The translations under genes and the position numbers were made by a program. 64,000 nucleotides of DNA from Caprimulgus europaeus (lineage: Eukaryota; Chordata; Aves; Caprimulgiformes; Caprimulgidae), in assembly GCA_907165065.1 (NCBI GenBank), contig OU015534.1:34968937-35032936 (forward strand). Reading direction: 5' to 3'. Positions 60,501 to 64,000 of the stretch are shown here, piece after piece. Within the stretch, counting starts at the first letter, position 1; each line of letters begins with the position of its first letter. The notes beneath the pieces are model-generated. The model saw only the letters and a list, made by a program, of their open reading frames with translations, did no database searches and was not told where the DNA came from.

Positions 60501-61610
60501 CCCATTTAATAAAAATTATTTAAACTGGGTAAGTAGGAAATTGGAAGTTAGGAAAATGTTTAAGTACAAAAGGCATGAATATTAAAGGAGCATTTATTTT
60601 TTTTCTTCTATATTGAGTATTAAAACATTGAAAGGCAAGTAACTCCAGACGAAACTAGAGCCTGGTAAACCATCAGCTCCTTTTCCAAGCTGACAAACAA
60701 ATGGTGTTGACAGTGCTTTAACAGCCTTAGAATAGTTTGTTCTACTGAAAATGGATTAGATCATTTGATTCTAAGAGACTATGCTGCTGGTAAATTTAGG
60801 CATAAAGATATTGCTAGGGACTTCTGGATATAGTTTTGCTAAAATAGATCTGGCTAATGCATTTGAAAAAAAAAGTGCAGAGGGCTGTTAAGTCAAGTAG
60901 ATAAGTGGGTTTCATTCTAATAAGATTAAATATAAAATATGATGACGATTTTCTGCTGGGTTGGTAGTTTCTGATCACTTAGAGAATTAGTGGGATCATA
61001 TATTTAAAAATATGTTAGCTTTGAATGCATATTGAGTAATTCAAAGTGGTAAGTTGCACAATAGATTTATCTCACTTGTATTAAAAATCAGAAGGCTTTA
61101 AAAACACTGGTCAGGAAACTTTTCAGACAAATGAAACATTAGATGAGATTCTGGATCACTCTATATTTAGCAAGGTGACTTTTGCTAGTATCAGGATGAA
61201 AACAAAGTAATTCTTAGTGTTGCAGATGTATCCACAAAATATGATTTAATGCAAGAGTTCCATAGTTCTGTCCCTCTTGACTTGAGATTAATGTGATATC
61301 CTAAGTGAGATTAAAATTCAGACAGTGTGCATTACAAATAAGACCTCTTTTCAATAACTTTCAAACTTCTGGACAGGTGAGATAATCCATTACTGAAGAA
61401 CACTTAGAATCCTTTTAAAGTAACTTCATTCAGCAATTTCCTTGTATCTTAATCTGATTTTTCTCAATTTTCTGTTGCAACCTCTGCCCCTGAAATGCTT
61501 AACAATTTTTTTGCATGAACAAAAAAAAAAAAGCCCTGCTGATGAAAGACTTTAAGCTTTTAGGATATTATATTTTGTTTAGAACCTCTTTACCATTTAA
61601 ATTTTATATG
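57580..61610. other. transposon-poor unique DNA with GC-richer patch
   Basis: 59390-59610 and 59830-60420 are GC-richer, with open frames at 59814-60284 (plus, 156 codons) and overlapping frames on the other strand. Neither shows a domain I recognise, and the overlap on both strands suggests low stop density, not coding. The patch could be an old interspersed repeat. Confidence 0.45.
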
Positions 61611-62760
61611 AGAATAGAATAGAACAGAACAGAACAGAACAGAACAGTTGGAAGAGACCTACAACTATCATCAAGTCCAACTGCCTGACCACTTCAGGGC
61701 TGACCAAAAGTTAAAGTATGTCATTAAGGACATTGTCCAAATGCCTCTGACAATCACTGACCACCTCTCTAGGAAGTATGTTCCACGGTTTGGCCACACT
61801 CTTGGTAAGGAAGTGCTTCCTAATGTCTAGTCTGAAACTCCCCCGGCACAGCTTTGGACCATTCCCAAGTGTCCTGCCACTGGATCCCAGGGAGAAGAGA
61901 TCAGCACCCCACTCTCTAATTCCCTTCCTCAGGAAACTGTAGAAGACAATGAGGTCACCTCTCAGCCTCCTTTTCTCCAAACTAGGTAAACCCATAGTCC
62001 TTAGCTGCTTCTCACAGGACACGCCTTCCCACCCCTTCACCAGCTTTATTGTCCTGTTCTGGATGCATTCAGGTACCTTCACACCCTTCTTACACTGTGG
62101 GGCCCAAAACCACACACAGCACTCAAGGTGAAGCTGCATCAACACTGAATAGAGAGGGATAATCACTGTGTTTGACCTGCTAGTCATACTGTGTTTAACA
62201 TATCCCAGGATGTGGTTTGCCCTCTTGGCTGCCAGGGCACACTGCTGGCTCCTATTGTGCTACTCGATCTCCGGTGCACAGACCAGCATTTGATCTTGTT
62301 AAATTTCATGCCACTGATAATTGCCCAATGTTCCAATCTGTCCAGATTCCTTTGCAAATCCTCTTGCCCCTCAAGAGAGTCAACAGAACCTCACAGTTTA
62401 GTATCATCAGCAACCATTCTAATGGTGCATAAACTCCCGTTTATACTTAATTGGTGAAAAGATTGAACAGAACTGGCTCTAGAATTGAGCCCTGAGGAAC
62501 ACTGCTGGTGACCAGTCACCATACAGAGGTAGCCCATTCACTGCAAACCTTTGAGGTCTGGTTTTCAGCCAATTCTTCAGCCAGTGCACTGTGTACCTGG
62601 TCATCTCACAGCTGGACAACTTGTCCAGAAAGCATCAAACCCCTCACTAAAATCCAGAAAAAAATGCATCCATCTGCCTTCCCTTCATCCACGAGGTGGA
62701 TAAGCTTAGTGCAGAAGGATATCAAATTAGTTAGACAGGACTTTTTCTTTGTGAACATAG
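61611..62760 (-). mobile_element. CR1 LINE, longest copy, with AGAAT/AGAAC pentamer tail
   Basis: The 3' tail, read in reverse, is (AGAAT)2(AGAAC)5 at 61611-61647, then AGTTGGAAGAGACCTACAAC and ATCATCAAGTCCAACTGCCT. ORF2 follows without a large gap: [20 protein letters not shown], the thumb, the motif C region, motif B (VPQGSILEPVLFN) and up to SCLTNLISFCTKLIHLVDEG before motif A. Frames are broken repeatedly, so it is old. The pentamer tail and sequence mark a different subfamily from the copies ending in ATTCTGTG. Confidence 0.93.
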
Positions 62761-63560
62761 GTTGTCTTTGTGATGATTGCATTGTCTTTTGCATGCCTTT
62801 CAATAGTACCCAGTATGAACTGAGCAAGAGTAGATTTAGATGAGATATTAGGAAGAACTAAAAGTTATTAAACTAAGTTGTATATGTATCAAAAGAAAGT
62901 ATTCACTTAGAAAATCTGCATATGGAGCATGATTTTTCAAATAAAACCCTATTTACAAATTCCTCCTGTGAAAATATGTGATCTTTTCTTTTTGAATTGG
63001 AAGAGAAAGGAAGTTTTAATTAAAAAATAAAAGGTGCAAAACTAGACATAAGCGCTTTGAAAAGAACTCACTTCAACCAAAAGACAAAGATACAAAATCA
63101 AAAGCTGACAAGTCACAAAGTTGGAAAATTGTGTGCATGTAATAATGAGGAGAAAAAATAATGAGGGAGAAAAGAAGGAGAACTTAAAATAGAAGCAACT
63201 TGTCTACTTCCCTTTTGCTGTGTGAAAGTAAGCACCACAAGGTTTTTAAAACAGTTTTTTGAACCCTCTTTTTTTTTTTTCCCAACTATTTAAGTCCAAA
63301 AGATATTTCACTAAGGTCAATATTTTAATGATAATTAGGGCTCACTGAAGCCCTCATCTAGATCAGTAAAAAAGGGTTTAATGAAAAGCTTTTAAACAAT
63401 TAGAGAAATATACTGCTGTTATGCATATTCCACTTTTACTAGCTCCAGGAGGAGGTGAGTAGATGGAGGATCACCAAGAAGTCTGAGAGAGAGAGACTGC
63501 TGGAACCACATCCTGCCATCCCTGAGACAGGACACATGATACAGGCAAATCCAGACAAAT
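62761..63560. other. unique AT-rich DNA
   Basis: Poly(T) at about 63270-63280 and an A-rich stretch at 63120-63190. No gene recognised. Confidence 0.5.
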
Positions 63561-63635
63561 TGTCAGAGCACTGGAATAAGCTGTCCAGAGAGGTTGTGGA
63601 GTCTTCATCTCTGAAGATGTTCCAAGCCCAACATT
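63561..63635 (+). mobile_element. CR1 LINE fragment, C-terminal segment
   Basis: GCACTGGAATAAGCTGTCCA and GAGGTTGTGGAGTCTTCATC encode EHWNKLSREVVESSSLKMF, the CR1 ORF2 C-terminal signature. It stops before the 3' UTR and tail, so it is an isolated internal remnant. Confidence 0.85.
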
Positions 63636-64000
63636 ACTGTAAGATTACTGTCACTATTCATAATATTTTATTACAAAGATTAACATTATTAATCTTTATT
63701 TATATAAAGATTATCTATATCAAGTGATCTTTGCATTTCTGAGATCATTTAACAACTCCTCTGACTACAGTCAAAAAAGAACAGTTTCTGTCTTCTTTTA
63801 TCTGTTCTTTCATATACTGATCAAATGTAAATTTTTGCAAGTTTGACAGCAAATATTGAATGAATGAATATGCTCTACATTAATTGTGTTAGCATGTGTG
63901 TTAATATTTCTGTGAGTACATGTGACTAGTGGCATAGCTGGACATTTCCAGGCAGTGTGTCCAGAAAAAAGGTCATGGTAGACTGAAATAATCAGTTTTG
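63636..64000. other. unique AT-rich DNA
   Basis: No feature recognised before the window ends. Confidence 0.55.

Noticed and set aside
1-64000. CRISPR arrays, tRNA and rRNA genes
   Set aside because: No regularly spaced repeats with unique spacers, no cloverleaf with A/B boxes and no rRNA text were seen. The sequence is vertebrate nuclear DNA.

Overview
This window looks like intergenic or deep intronic DNA from a bird. It is AT-rich throughout. It carries about twenty fragments of the avian LINE CR1 (recognised by the 3' end that reads GGTCCCTTCCAACC...ATTCTATGATTCTGTGA), five avian ERVL-like LTR fossils, and several microsatellites. I found no complete host protein-coding gene, tRNA, rRNA or CRISPR array. 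All long open frames I can interpret are relics of CR1 ORF2, LTR shadows, or simple repeats read as protein. No species can be assigned from the sequence alone.

Layout. 1-3635 is unique AT-rich DNA with a long (AAAAT)n array at 2123-2280. 3636-4380 holds two abutting minus-strand CR1 copies. 4381-12549 is mostly unique, with a plus-strand CR1 linker fragment at 7130 and a small CpG-rich, exon-like patch at 10856. 12550-13525 is an internally deleted CR1. 13526-17657 is a transposon-poor block. 17658-18415 is an LTR with a matching 6-bp flank. 18422-27069 contains small CR1 pieces (19347, 21172), a plus-strand LTR (25106) and simple repeats. 27070-27925 is an unclassified repeat-like stretch followed by a CR1 relic. 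27926-33177 has no recognisable transposon and several stretches that read like conserved noncoding DNA. 33178-53422 is the transposon-rich part, with CR1 on both strands and LTRs at 37355, 47175 and about 49560. 53423-61610 is again transposon-poor, with two polypurine tracts. 61611-62760 is the longest CR1 copy, and 63561-63635 is a last small CR1 piece.

Nothing here works together as a gene system. The most useful leads are noncoding: the transposon-free block at 28-33 kb, two CTCF-like motifs in divergent orientation (35196 and 43467), a possible 30-nt microexon at 10856, and a recurring pattern of CR1 copies that are internally deleted or abut tail-to-5'-end. No convincing undescribed system was found. 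All repeat calls are from memory of family consensus sequences and have not been checked by a search.
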